NCBI GenBank assembly: GCA_030062745.1
Contig: CP099839.1
Span: forward strand, 44,962,796 to 45,026,795
Direction of reading: 5' to 3'
Length of the DNA: 64,000 bases
From: Capitulum mitella
Taxonomy: Eukaryota > Arthropoda > Thecostraca > Pollicipedomorpha > Pollicipedidae
The translations under genes and the position numbers were made by a program. Positions within the stretch are counted from its first letter, which is position 1; every line of letters starts with the position of its first letter. Shown piece after piece: positions 12,868 through 25,349 of the stretch. The notes below the pieces were generated by a model, which did not search any database, had not been told where the DNA came from, and worked only from the letters and a program-made list of their open reading frames with translations.

Positions 12868-13785
12868 AAAAGCACCAGCGCACAAGTAAAGGTCCGCAAA
12901 TGTCCATACACATCTAATTTCTCGGATTTGTTCAATATATACGCCGAAACGTTGAGTTCAAGACACGGCAATTTGTGCGCCGCAGCCGTACGCAGTAAGA
13001 AATTAACAGGAACTAATTTTAGTGTTCCTTTATTTTCGCAAAAAAGCCTATCCATGTAAATTTGATTGATCTTAGTGATTCCTGTCATGGCTTTTCATGC
13101 TTAAATTTTGGAAAAATTCATTAGTTACCGATCTACACAACTGGTGACAGCCTGTTTCTTTCTAAACTATGCAATTTTTCAAATTTTTTGAGGTTCCTGG
13201 TACTACTTACGTCTGCGCAAGCCAGTTCTGCCATTTTTTACCCATTCTGAGTAAGTCATCGCTGATTTTGACGGTGGTACATTTTAGCTCACTACAGTTA
13301 TTCGTGACCTGACCTCAGATCAATGGCTGGAAGTCATTGATACTTGCCCAATGACGGTAACTAGATGTCTGCTTCACTCCACACTAAAAATGTTATGAAA
13401 TATTCCGTGAAATTTCGCAAAAAGAACGACATGTCTTAAAAATGGCCTTGACCTTGGGTCAATGACCCGGAAAATTCCGAAAAATCTGAGATAGCAGCTT
13501 TGTTGCATCTATCACGTTCACTAATCCCTGACAGTATTATTGAGATATCTTGTTTTGCGAAAAATTTAGAGGACGCTAAACTTTTTTGGACATAGGTCTG
13601 TTTGACCTGACCTAGGTCAGACACGTAACCTGACCTGAGGCCAAAATTTTGACACGAGATGTAAAATTGATGAAGCAAAAGGTACTCAAAGTTTCGTGAC
13701 TCTGTGTTTTTTCGTTCTCTCGCAATTCCAGAAAAACCTGAGGGGGGGGCAATCAACTGCTCCCACCCAGTCGGGGACGGGTTAA
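12868..13785 (-). mobile_element. Inverted partial copy of the 7715 element
   Basis: Read on the minus strand from TTAACCCGTCCCCGACTGGG at 13785, it follows the element at 7715-8580 nearly base for base, with small indels. Homology stops near AAAAAGCACCAGCGCACAAG at about 12868. The other terminus is missing, so this copy is truncated. With the 7715 copy it forms a large inverted repeat with a spacer of about 4.3 kb. Confidence 0.65.
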
Positions 13786-14393
13786 CGAGCATTTGGCCGA
13801 TGACAGACTAGGAAGATTGAACACGCCCCTGGGGGAGGTTATGATCGCAAACCACTTCAACATGCGATATGTCGACACCAAAACGAACTTCACGATCGAA
13901 ATTCTTACCACCGCGACAGGCAGTGAGGACCTGAGAGCCCGGGCGTCACTTTACGGTCATGAATTCCGTCCAACTCTTAAAACACAAACTGCGTCTTAGT
14001 CCATCGCTTCAATTTACGGAGGGGGAGGGATATGGTAAGGTCATTTTTCTATTCCAACCCACGTGCAGTAACTGAACTTGATTATGAAGGGTGAAAATAC
14101 ATAACAGGTGCCACGTTACGTAGAAATGCATTGTTATAAGTTTTTGGGTTTTGTCCTGCTTCGTATGTGTTAAGCACTGCCATGGGTCCGGTTAATTATT
14201 GAGGGACAAAAAAATAAAGTACCCTAGATTGTGTCGATTCGCATTGTTGTCAGTGTCTGCAGTCCGAGGATGTTTTCGTTTTTGTCTCTTGATTTGTGCG
14301 TGCCTTAGCTTTTTGAATTGTGTAGCCTTCAGTTGTGTAGTTTTGAATTTGTATCCCTCCTGAGGATGGCTTATGGCTAAAACGACAACTTAA

Positions 14394-14397
<4 letters not shown>

Positions 14398-14461
<64 letters not shown>
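14398..14461. repeat. (AT)n microsatellite
   Basis: A near-perfect alternating AT tract of about 60 bp. Confidence 0.95.
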
Positions 14462-14462
<1 letters not shown>

Positions 14463-14843
14463 TGTCTAAGCCCATCTTCTCAAAGCACAAAGAAGATTGC
14501 ATAATTTCATGATCATACCACTGATCCGTTTTAGACCCAGCCAATGTGTAAAAACTTACATTAGGATGGTGATAAAAACTGCACTAAGACTGCAAGGCCC
14601 ACTTTGTCACCAGCGCACCTCCAAGTCTTACGTCGAGTGGTGAGCTAGCTCCGGATCGCCCGCACCCCCAAGTGAGGGTAACCGCTTCGAACGCGATTGA
14701 ACACATGAAGGAACCATAAACGCCTTTTAATAATGTAACATATGCATCGCGGGTCAACGCGCATCATGGATCATAGGCATCATGAGGACAATTTCCTTTG
14801 TACTTTATTGCAACATGAAAAAATAAAGTTAGCCTCCGTGCAC

Positions 14844-14935
14844 TTGCATGGATCTGAACCTGCGACTTACGGAACTTCTAGCCATAGCAGTAGAAGATGA
14901 CGACCGCACGACAGCAGCGAGTTTTAGTTGTAGGT
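14844..14935 (-). repeat. tRNA-like SINE candidate
   Basis: On the minus strand, GGTTCAGATCC (14850-14860) matches a Pol III B box. Upstream in the same orientation lies TCGTGCGGTCGTCATC, resembling a tRNA D-arm and A box, and CTACTGCTATGGCTAG, resembling an anticodon region. The arms do not fold into a clean cloverleaf, so a tRNA-derived SINE is more likely than a functional tRNA. Confidence 0.35.
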
Positions 14936-17106
14936 ACAGCTGAAAGAAATTGAGGCAACGATATTTTAACTGCGGCCTATTGTTTCGCTTATATTATCGA
15001 TCGAAGGGGAACGAAGCCATTTATAAACTGCATAATAAAATGACGGGAACCTCATTAGCCGCTTGACCCACGAAGACACTTGTTCCTCAGACACAAAAAT
15101 ACCGTTATCCTTATTTCGCCCATATCCAGTCGTCCTTTCAGTGCGGTTCGCCAAGGCAAACAGTAATGTTCCAGATCGATGAAACTGACAAGGTTTCTTG
15201 TCCTGTTTCTGGGTTCACCATTTGTCTTAAATTTATTTAGTTTATTTACATTCATTTTTCTTTTTGAATGACACGACCAGCTTAAACATGACCAGTTACA
15301 ACAGACCACTCTGTCGAAGTTTCCGGATGAATTAGTCACGTACGTGATTTACATCAGCCAGCATGACATGACAATGGCACACCGGTCCCACAACGTTCGC
15401 AGGCTTTCCAGTCCAACGTATTCCTTGACATCTGTTGGCTTAGGAGCTGTGCTTGCATGGTGTCTTCAGGCGCTTCGTTTAAAGGAGTGGCTAGTAGTCT
15501 TGTATGCCTACGGTGAATCTGCGAGTGTGACCCGATGAATTGCAACTCAACGCAACCGCTCTTTGAAGTAAAGAGAAGACTGAGTTCAGAATGCGGTGAC
15601 CCGGCGTGACCTCTGAAATACCACGTTCTTTTTAAGCTTGCGGCCTAAAGCACACCAACATTTTCAGATCTATTCAAATGACACAAAGGAATCAGAAACC
15701 CTGGTTGGCCTCAGTCTCGCTTCCAGCTCCTTACCTACACTAGTGTCAGAAATCACATTCTGTTCTCAAGATCGGGATTTTTAATGTAGAATGTTGCATG
15801 CCAGCTAGAAGACAATGGAAATCCTGACAGTTATTTCATGGGCATGGCAGTTAAGTTATTTCGTAGCAATGTGCGACGAGAAATCGAGCGTGAAATGTAA
15901 AGCTTGTACTGCAATCTCTGTTTAACCAAGTTCTGCTAAGCTTTGGTTGCAAACATCAGCAGAGCGAATTGTTAGGATCAAATTGACATGAGATGAATGC
16001 ACAAAACTTTGTTTACTTGCGTATATAGAATGACCAATTTCCGGTTCGTTGACAAATCATTATTTGTGGGATATCTGTGGATTACAAGCACACCAACGAT
16101 TTATATATCATTCTAGCAAGCAGAAGGCCGATTTTCATATTTTGCACCAATGCTGTCTTTATGCGCTCGCTCACCCGTCAAAAACTTGGTCCAATTTGTT
16201 GTTATTTGTTATCATCTGTAGGAAAAAACGACTTAGTTTTCGCAGTAAGTACAATATATTGTTAGCTTCGAAACATTCTCCGGTTATGGCGAGTCAGCCA
16301 AACAATATGATCCGCTTAGCAGTGCAAAAATGACATGACTGTTATCCATAATGCAACCGCGTACGGCACCACCACAAACTTCAGAATATCTCAGTGCGCG
16401 TTGAACTGTCACTTGGTCGCTTTAGGTGTTTCATCCAGAGTACGAAACGTATAAATCCAGTTCGATTCGATCCAATTCGGACGCGGCCACGCTGAATCCG
16501 AATCCAGTCCAGATTTATAAATTTCCTCCAAGACTGATCCAATTCAGATGCGATCCACTGCAAAGAGCAAGTCAAAATCTAGAGAAGACTGAATGGGAAA
16601 CGTCCATGTCCAGTTTAATGTGAACTTGTTTTCTAAGACGCTGGTTTAAAGCTGTTTAGTTTTAGCACAAATAAGGCTTATAAAAATGATCCGCGTGAAT
16701 GAAGGTTAGCCATTGTCATTTGCCGACACAGTCTGTTTTTTTTCGAGATGTATTATCTCCATTGAAACTTTTCGCCAACCAACATCTGGATTCCTCTTCA
16801 ATCGCTGTCACTTGATGGACACAAGCACTCCACCCAGTTAAAGGACCTGAACACTTTTGGAACTGCATTGTGAAGGCCATAATTATCAGTCCCTAAGACA
16901 CAGAAATCGCTTAAGGTTGAAGATTTTAACTTGGGTTTTGTCAGTTTATGAAACTTTGAATACGAATGCGATCCAGACTCGTGTTTTGGACAAATCTGTT
17001 CGCCAATTCTGCCGGATTGATCCAATCCGTTTTGTGTTCCGGGAATACAGTTCGTTACGGAACAGAAATTGCAAAATAAATGGAAAGGTTCATTTATCAT
17101 AGAATC

Positions 17107-17146
17107 AGACATCAGATTATCATTCAGCTGTGGTAATCTGATGTCT
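17107..17146. repeat. Perfect 13-bp hairpin
   Basis: AGACATCAGATTA (17107-17119) and TAATCTGATGTCT (17134-17146) are exact reverse complements separated by 14 nt. No T-run follows and its function is unknown. Confidence 0.8.
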
Positions 17147-17665
17147 AACATGAGTCAAATTTGTTTGTGAATCGATGCAGAAATAAACTGACATACAGGA
17201 GATACGAACTACGTAACTAAAGCACAAGATGACAGTGTTTTATGCATCTCGAAGGTGAGGAATATCAACACCACCACTAAAGCCAAAGTACCACTAAACA
17301 CATAATTTTCCAAATGTCGGCGCATCTTCGACATATGAAAAGCATGGCTCGCATAATCAGGAAATTTTGTATAAAAGACAGGAGACACTGCCCGTCCCAA
17401 ATCGTTGGCAGAACTACATTGTGCTGCATCGCTAACACAATTTGATAACGACATTATATACATCATTTGTCTATTACATTCAAAATTGCCATAATACATT
17501 TAAACCGCTAGCAGTCACTCGTCTTTGTAGCATCCCAAAAATCCGGACATCGTTGTTATCTGGTCCAGCATTCAACATCACCATTGCACCCTTACCAACA
17601 GCTGTCACACGCACAGTCAGCCGGAGCTCGGAGCGTCCCAGCTGGGACAGAGTCGGCGGCCGAGC

Positions 17666-18703
17666 TCAGTTCAGGTCGATGTGGATCACGCCGCGGCCTA
17701 GCGTCGGGCCGGGTCGGTCGGCGGGAACCACCGTGCCGCCAGCGTCGAGCAGACTCAGCGCGCCGGCCGACCCCTCTGTGCGCCCGGCGCCGACGGCCGC
17801 CGCCGCCACCCCCGGCCGCCGTCCTGCGCCCTCTGCAGCGTCGGACGCGGCCGGGTACGGCCTGCAGTCGGACGAGGCCCGCGAGGCACGGCGGCGAGCG
17901 CCGTCGGCCGGCCGGGGCGGCGGGGTACGGCCACAGCAGGCGCGGACCTCGGTGGGCCGCGCCGCCGCCGCCGCCGCCGCCGCCTGCTGCACGTGCTGGC
18001 CCCACAGGCGGCTGAGCAGTGCCACCGCGTGCCGCACGTCGCCCGGACTCAAAGCCGTCGAGCTGTGGCGTTTGACGGCCGAGCCGACCGTTAAGCGGAA
18101 GCTGATGGGCACCAGGTCCGGCGGAGCGCGCCGCGCTCGGTCCCGCTCGCCCGTCGACGGTCCGCCGGTCGGCGGCGAGCGGCTCGGCTCGGCTCCGTCG
18201 CCTCTGTCGACGCGCCCCGGGGCTGCTGTCGGCTGCGGCGGGTCCGGCGGCCGCGCCAGCAGTCGTCCGGCCCGTGCCGAGTCCTCCCTCCGGGCCGGAG
18301 CGACCGGCAGCTTCGGCGGCAGCGACTCGACCGGGCCGAGCTTGGCCGGCTGGAGGGGCAGCTTCTCGGCCGACTTGTCGTCGGGCTCGCCGTGCGTCGC
18401 GTCCTCCAGTTCGCTCACGTCCTTCGCGCTCGCGACCCGGTGCAGGAGCTCGAAGTAGCGGCACTTCCAGCGTGGGATTCGGCCGCGGCGCACATTGCGG
18501 TAAACGCACAGCAGGTTGTGCACCTTGTTCTTGCACTGTTCGCCGCTCCGCACGAAGCCGCGATGCCAGAGCTGGTCGGCCACGTGCTCCCAGATCCAGC
18601 GGTTGCGCACATTGCTGCGCAGCGCCAGCTGCATGTTCGACTGTCGCCAGATGTCCAGCAGCTCCATGGTCTCCAGCTCCTCCCAAATGGGCGAGCCACC
18701 CAT
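17666..18703 (-). CDS. Myb/SANT-like (trihelix-type) DNA-binding protein
   Basis: A single open frame of 345 codons. The start chosen is the first in-frame ATG, at 18701-18703, in a strong initiation context (GCCATGG); the frame stays open upstream only through a GTG. Residues about 5-95 form a Myb/SANT-like domain: IWEELETMELLDIW (helix 1), then WIWEHVADQLWHRGF (helix 2), then QCKNKVHNLLCVYRNV (helix 3), with W-K-YFELLH closing the fold. The bulky aromatic spacing is that of the Myb_DNA-bind_4 family, implying sequence-specific DNA binding in the nucleus. The rest (about 110-345) is Pro/Ala/Arg-rich, with a polyalanine run near residue 245. It ends GRGVIHIDLN. It lies in a CpG-rich island, has no intron, and its target genes are unknown. 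The low-complexity tail makes the C-terminus less certain than the domain. An upstream non-coding exon cannot be excluded. Confidence 0.72.
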   Translation of the reverse strand: MGGSPIWEELETMELLDIWRQSNMQLALRSNVRNRWIWEHVADQLWHRGFVRSGEQCKNKVHNLLCVYRNVRRGRIPRWKCRYFELLHRVASAKDVSELEDATHGEPDDKSAEKLPLQPAKLGPVESLPPKLPVAPARREDSARAGRLLARPPDPPQPTAAPGRVDRGDGAEPSRSPPTGGPSTGERDRARRAPPDLVPISFRLTVGSAVKRHSSTALSPGDVRHAVALLSRLWGQHVQQAAAAAAAARPTEVRACCGRTPPPRPADGARRRASRASSDCRPYPAASDAAEGAGRRPGVAAAAVGAGRTEGSAGALSLLDAGGTVVPADRPGPTLGRGVIHIDLN

Positions 18704-19200
18704 GGCGCCAGCTCCCGCGCGAGGCGGTGCGCGCCGCCCTCCGCCGCCGTTGGCCGGACTCGCTCTGGAGCCGGGCCGCTCGGTCCTGCGCTGTCGCACC
18801 AGGCTCGGCGCGTGCCGTTCACCGAGTCTCCGGGACGTCGAAACGTCCGGACGTCAACAGCGGGGAACCAGTTGTGTACGTCGGGCGTCTTGTAACCGGC
18901 CGGCGGCGGTGCACAGACCGGCCGGCGACCGGTGCGGCGGGACTGCCGGTCGCGTCGACCCGTCTTCCCGTTCCCATCCGCCTCTTTCTCTTCGACTGGG
19001 CGGGTGAGATTGGGCAGACCGGATCGGCGGCCGAACAGGGACCGGAACAGTTTCTCGACAGGCTCTAGCGGGCGCTGATCGCTCATGAGGTCGAGTGGCT
19101 TTTCAGAGTTGCCATGAGGCTTTGAGATTAATTCGGCCCAGAAGCTGCCCCTCCAGCCGACCAAGCTCGGCCCGACCCTCGCACTGGTGGGTGCCCAAAC
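18704..19200 (-). promoter_or_regulatory. CpG-rich 5' region of the Myb/SANT-like gene
   Basis: Upstream of the ATG the sequence remains very GC- and CpG-rich to about 19180, then returns abruptly to AT-rich DNA. This is the expected composition for a CpG-island promoter and 5' UTR. No TATA box is visible; transcription start is not assignable. Confidence 0.4.
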
Positions 19201-19629
19201 GACATTCGTATTGTGGAAGGGTTTCTAGACCTCCGCTAACTTTGAGTCCGCTGATCTAAGCTGCATGAAACTTGGCGCATATCACCACTACATTGCACCT
19301 GATCCACCTGAAAATGTGGCAACAGGACGTAATTCTGAGTTACTGAGTCTTACATTTCCACCAAACACACATGTACGAAATACAGGTGAATGCCGCAGCA
19401 CCCGCCGGCGTTTTCGAGCACTAGGAATCAGTTCACATAAAACATAATCTTAACTCAGTTGCTTTGATGTTGATACTATTAGACGCATAATGAAACAGTG
19501 ATTCTTATTTCAATACATGATAGTGATTGCCTCTCCGATTTAGGCACAGTGATGTAACAGTAATAAATTGCTATATCTAAACGGCGAAGATGAACACATA
19601 ACACATCTTACCAACCTTTGGTATTGCAT

Positions 19630-19630
19630 G

Positions 19631-19682
<52 letters not shown>
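19630..19682. repeat. (CT)n microsatellite
   Basis: A CT run of about 45 bp following TGCTCTCC. Confidence 0.95.
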
Positions 19683-19685
<3 letters not shown>

Positions 19686-20734
19686 AAAAAGGCACATAAG
19701 CGCGGCTGTACCTATGGATCAATGGTAGTGACTAATGGTATTACCACGTATTACTGGCAACCAAGAATGACCATGTATCCCACCTTTCACCATCGTCACT
19801 CGGACAGTGCAAGACTTCATCTGACCGAAAATGACCCGCCGTGCTGGTTACTTGGCGTCTCCTCACTAAGGTAAAATTAGTAAAGCGGTGAGTGTTTATG
19901 GCAAAATACTCTCATTCCTGATCGCAGACTGATGAACTTTGCATTGGTGCAAACAGCGAAGGAAGCACTACGGTACGGTACCATATAGACTTGCCTTATA
20001 GGTATGAACCTCCTGCTGTGGCTGGTTCAGAGATACTGAAATATTCGAAAAGAGGATTTTAAATTGGATATTTTAAAATGGATTCCGCTTTGGACTGTCA
20101 TCATTTCGGTTTCTTGGCGTTAAATTCCATTTCTTTTCTTGCCATGGAATGGGGATTGGACTGCAATCTTTTTAAACACGATTTTGATGACCCTGTTTGA
20201 ATCTAAGTGTTTACATGTTCAAAGTTCAAGTAAGTCCTTTAAAAAATCCGGCCGTTGTTCAGCAGAATTTCAGCTATTCGCCTCATGTGGGTGTTCATCG
20301 CCCACGATATTTTTACTTTGTTTTGTTATTCAAACATAACAATTCCGCCCAAAAAAGTCGTGAACCACGTTTCGTCAGTTTAGAAACAGTTCCAAACCGG
20401 GTCGCGTGTTTCCTGCTTTGCGATCCAGGCAAACGATTTCGCCCAATAGTGCCATCAGCTGACCACCGGAAGTAATGCTTTCCGCCCTTAGGCGGGTCGC
20501 TTGGTTGTTGGATGTGCAACTCGGAAAATTCTCCAGATTTGAGGAAGATGTCTGCATTCGTAGCTACAATATCATGCAAACGATGCCCGAATGGAGACGT
20601 AGCCTGGGGAAGGGGTGAAAAGGGCGGTACTTCCTCCCCGGTGAATAAGTAAAATGGAGGCTCCGGGTGCCGCCATTTTTTTCAGGGACACCTTTGACCC
20701 ATTTGAGAGCTTACAGGATTCTCAGATACGGCCC

Positions 20735-20935
20735 CTTAGTCCATGGCGAGCCCCCCATTGTGCTATAGGAGGTCCATGGGAGACCACTTGAGGTTGTAAG
20801 AGGTCCCCTTGATGCTTAAAGAGATTCTGTAGCTGTAGGATGCCTCTTGGAGCAAAGAAGACCTCCTTGGTGTTGTATGTTTCTCCTTGGTGCTATAGGA
20901 GTTCTGGTGCTCTAGGCGTCCCAGCAAATAAGGTT
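20735..20935. repeat. Degenerate ~27-bp minisatellite
   Basis: The words GTGCTATAGGAGG, TGTAGGATGCC, TGTTGTATG and GTGCTATAGGAG, each next to CCTTGG/CCATGG, recur at about 25-30 bp spacing. The array is heavily diverged. Confidence 0.5.
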
Positions 20936-23794
20936 TCTTTTAGTCTATGGGAGGCCACCTCATCTTTCCCTGGTTGAGGCGACCCGTAAGAGGAAGTTTC
21001 AAGCATTTCTGAGGGATTCACGAAATTTGCGATAGCGTTTGGGGCGTTTGTTCTCCGTTTCACCGAGTCGCAACATGCGACCCAAGCGGCCCTCTGGCAA
21101 CTGCAATGCCTGTAGCAGGAACCATGAGATGCGTAATGAAATAGTGATTGCTATTCTGCGATGAAATAAGGATTCCTTGTTTAGTTAAGACATAGTAATG
21201 TGATAAACCGTTACATGGGCGATGGACGGCGCCCGTCTCGTACCCTCGCGCTATGGAGTATTCCCCTTGCTCGGGTGAATACCGCTCAGCTTAGCCTGTT
21301 TATTCGTGTACCCATTTTGTGCAGTACAACGTGAACTGTTTTAGAAAGATCGACTTTTTACGTTCACTTTGCGCTTATACAGACCAAACCTGCAGAGCTT
21401 CTCGAGCTTGGTAAGGTTTTATCTGTAAATTTACCACTTTGTTATGTCCCATTGTTTCTGGCATTCTACTGCGTTTGTGTCGTATTTTTACTGCTGTTTT
21501 GAACCTTTGATTGCATCAGTAATTGGATGGCTGTGCCTGTTGGTACCTATGATAATACAGTACAATAGAAATACAGTGCAATATTTTGCCGGCGACGATG
21601 AACACATCTTACCTTCCTTTGGTAGTGCATCTCCTTTGTTGATAACGCTATAGGAGGAAACATAACAATCGCCATTCGATTCTTCATTTTATAGCCAAGT
21701 AGCAACATAATGGTAAGTAATTTGTCGCAAATCATTTAGAACGTGTTTAACCATAAGTAATGTTTACGCAAGTCTTGTAGTTTTCATTGTAAAGCAAAGA
21801 TGGGTGTGCGTTGGTCAGCGAGCGTGGTCGCTCAGTTGTGCCGAGCAGACCAACATGATACGACGTTTTTGCGCGTAATAGCGACAGTATTCACTGTGTC
21901 AAACACTTTGGCACCATACGACGTTATTTTGATTGCGAAACAGACATTGGACGTTTGGCACGCCTAATACAAGTCATTTGTTCGTAACAAGTGAAAAACG
22001 GAGGGCTCTTAGGAATTCTCACCAATACAGGGATGAAATACAAAGCAGTGAATTTTGCTCGTCATACGCCCCATAAAGCGTCCCACTGTCATTATATTAT
22101 CATACCACATGGGCGATAATGAGCCCACCTCTTGCGATAGCGCAATGGGCGATAATGAGGGTGCTGCCTGAGAACCTCATGCACTGCAGGGGTCATAACA
22201 AGAAGAAATTGAAATAAGATTTGCCCATTTTGCCAGGGCAATTCACGTTATCGCTAGAAGTGTCCCGAGGCTAACGCTGACAAAACTGGACGTCAAATAA
22301 AGACATCGTCCCTCTGATTTCTAAGTACTACTTCATTTGCTTGGTACATTGTTTTGCTGAAAATAATGTTCATGATGTTCTTGTGATAAAAAAAATCATG
22401 AAAGTGAGCAATGTATGAGCATCAAAGGGCATCTATTAGATTTTGGAGCCGACAAGCGACATTTCATTACGTTTCTTCTAAATACAGTACTCCTAAGGAC
22501 AATTAAGAAGACGCAGCCGGTCTCCATCGCAATACCATCCGTCCCTCTTTCTTCACTGCCCTTCAAGATACTAGTGCAATCATCGTTCATGACATCATCT
22601 AGATGTCCTCGTCATCCCACTGTTGCATGTCACATCACGGTACTCGCGCCCGACTCGAAGCCTCCTTTCTTCGTCGGCTGGCGCGGTATGCCCGGTTGCC
22701 GGTGAGCCCGGAACAGGCGCGTCCCAGCCACGTATGGGTGCGGGGCTTTTTGAGCCGAGGGAGAATAGTGACCGCTCTGTAACTTGCGACTGCAGTGGTC
22801 ATTGCTCCCGGATCTCCAGGAACGCGCCAGGAAATGGCAAGAGCACATTGCGATGTGGCAAGATGGCGGCGACCGGAATATCGCATCCCTGCACGGCCGG
22901 GGCTTGAGCTTTGGCCCCACTGACGGACGAAAGCGCGACCGAACTGGAATGATAGGACGCACAACCATCTGATACCACTTCTCTTTCATACCAAAACACA
23001 GATGAACGAATGCTTGACGCATGACTGAAGACTTGCGGCAATTATATGGGGAGGTGTCTGAATGGAATTTCATACCCTCTCTTCCCAGTCATTGCCAAAG
23101 GTCTAATGCTAAAGTCTCGGAAAATTACGGTCTGGAATATAGATCCTCACAGACAGTCCCCTCTCCCGCAGCCTCTAGCCATGATTTTACGACATACACT
23201 TGCGTTTTCACGGCGATGGTACAAGACAAAGTCATTCGGTTATATGGGTCATGTTTGTCAAAACTCTATTTTGCCCATTTGCTGTAGTCTGTTGTTTGAA
23301 GTACATGCATTTGGGTGATTTTAATCTACTAAGGAAAACTTTTTAATTTTTAAATGACAAATGTCTACGCACTTGTGTCATCCTCGCCACTGTCATCCAT
23401 CCGTGCAGTTGCTGGTTTTTGAGTGGAGAATAATTAAACAGATCACGCTGCCATACATAAGCTCCTGGAAGGGGAACTTTTGTGCCCCTCCCCCCACCTG
23501 TTTTTCTTGAAAATCTCGAGAACGGATCACAGCTGGTTGCTGCTGCTTGGTGACATTTATGGCAATTGAATAACTCGTCGATTGACGCAAAAATTGGAAA
23601 ATCGACTGGAAATTTCTAAAGTCTCAAACATTTGAGGTCAAACCAACATAACGAAAATAATGGTTGTCGCTGACAAATGGGAACTTTGCGAAAGGACTAG
23701 CGTTCTACGTAAGATGACCGTTTGAACATAATCAGCCGACATCATTCAGGCATAAGTGATGGATGTACCAAGACGAAACCTCAGATCAGTAAGC

Positions 23795-24090
23795 GTCAAG
23801 GTCATCAAAGGTCAAGGTCAAACATTTTGTGACCTTACCCAGATTTGCTTTGCAATATGTCGGTTTGTATGAAATATGCATTCAAAACCCAAATAATAAC
23901 ACATGCGCGCACACTGATGCGCTTACATATACCAGGGCCAGTGAAGGTCAAGGTCATCAAAGGTCAAGGTCATCTATTTTGTGACCTTGGCCAAATATGC
24001 TTTGCAACATGTCGATTTGTACGAAATATGCATTCAAAGAGCCTAACAAAAACACAGTTGGCACACTGATACTCATACATTGACAGACTT
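23795..24090. repeat. 152-bp tandem duplication
   Basis: GTCAAGGTCATCAAAGGTCA starts at 23795 and again at 23947. Downstream, TTTGCAA-ATGTCG-TTTGTA and GAAATATGCATTCAAA are conserved in both units. Each unit carries three AGGTCA half-sites (spacers of 4 and 0), the word bound by nuclear receptors, though here this is probably just repeat sequence. Confidence 0.7.
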
Positions 24091-25349
24091 CATGGCCTAG
24101 AGGAATTCATGGAGCCTCGAAGCCATTGCCAGGTTAAATGGAGTCATGCGATCTGGGCGCTTCGCTACTGGATTTGTCACCTGACCTACTGACCACAAAC
24201 TGCAGTTTATGGTCACCGTCCACAAAGAAATCTATTAGTTGCTTTTTCGTCATAACGCGTAAAGCAATCGCGAACGATCTTCAGTGATACGATGATTTTA
24301 TTTGCAACATGCCGAAAAAACAAAAATATAAGCATCGGCCAACATTAATTAAACTTAGGTGAAGATCTTTGCCGCAATGCCTTATCAGTCTGGGTGAAGA
24401 AAAAGCCCACAGTCTAAACGTTAATTTAGAAATGTTGAACCACGCCCCCAAAGAGTTTAATAACTATAATTCCTTATCGATAATGAACTTGGCGCTGATT
24501 ACTTCATTTAAAGCTTAGTGCGTAGATTCGGAGAATGGCCTAGTCGTAATTCTGAAGTATAGCTTGACATCTGCTCGCTGCTTCTTTCATTGAAAGGAAA
24601 AACATGTCTGGCAGAAAGAATGCAATGTATTGGCACAAATGGCAATTCGTCTAGCGGTCAGACAACAAAGAACAGATGACGGGTGATGGCCAGCACTAGA
24701 AACTCTCAGTGGCGACATAGTCGTAGTGGCGTAGTCAATGGTGACTAAGTCGTGGTCTTAGTGGCGTAGGTGAGATACACAGTGATGACTCGACTGGTGA
24801 CGTCTGGCTACATGTTTGATGGTCCCAGCAAACTGGACTCCCCATGCCACCGTACATGTAAACATCTTATCAGCATCGCAGTTGGAACGGCATGTGGTAA
24901 AACTCATATTGCATTCGGCCGGCAATAATCCTTTAAAAACCGCGATGTTGTCTTGAATTCTGACCTCGCACTATCGCCCTCGGTCAAAATTTAAGTCATC
25001 AGCTCGGTTTTTGAAAAATTATCTAATTTTATGCAGTATACTATGTAACGTGCAATGGTAATAAAACTCAAACCAAAAATAATCATTTTGCGCCAAGAGA
25101 CATCACAGTCAAAAAACTTTGTGTAGTTGGGGAAACTAACACTGATAAGATGCTGCGATGTCATCTCTGTTTTCAAATGTTACGATGTGTCAAGAAAAAT
25201 CAGTTGTATGGTCACGGACCAGCCCATTAGAAAACGGGATGTAATTAAATATCTGTGGAAATCATCACAGGCCAAAATGCAGATAAATGTAGCCATGCAT
25301 GCAACTGATAAAATGGGATGCCTTTACTTGAAAGGCTCCTTTTTCGCAG

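Larger units (their letters stand above)
13786..17440. other. Intergenic, no gene seen
   Basis: Apart from the TA microsatellite, tRNA-like repeat and hairpin listed separately, no coding exon or known element can be supported here. Confidence 0.45.
19201..25349. other. Intergenic, repeats only
   Basis: No supported coding exon. It contains a CT microsatellite, a degenerate minisatellite (20735-20935), a 152-bp tandem duplication (23795-24090) and a moderately GC-rich patch (22640-22960) carrying AAGATGGCGGC, a YY1-like word. Confidence 0.45.

Noticed and set aside
14844..14935. Functional tRNA gene
   Set aside because: A B box is present but the acceptor and D arms do not pair properly, so a SINE is likelier.
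18274..19068. Plus-strand ORFs opposite the Myb/SANT-like gene
   Set aside because: Arg/Ala/Pro-rich shadow frames expected in CpG-rich DNA; the minus frame carries the domain.
22859..22870. Promoter at the AAGATGGCGGC word
   Set aside because: A YY1-like word alone, with only 14 codons after the ATG and no good donor.
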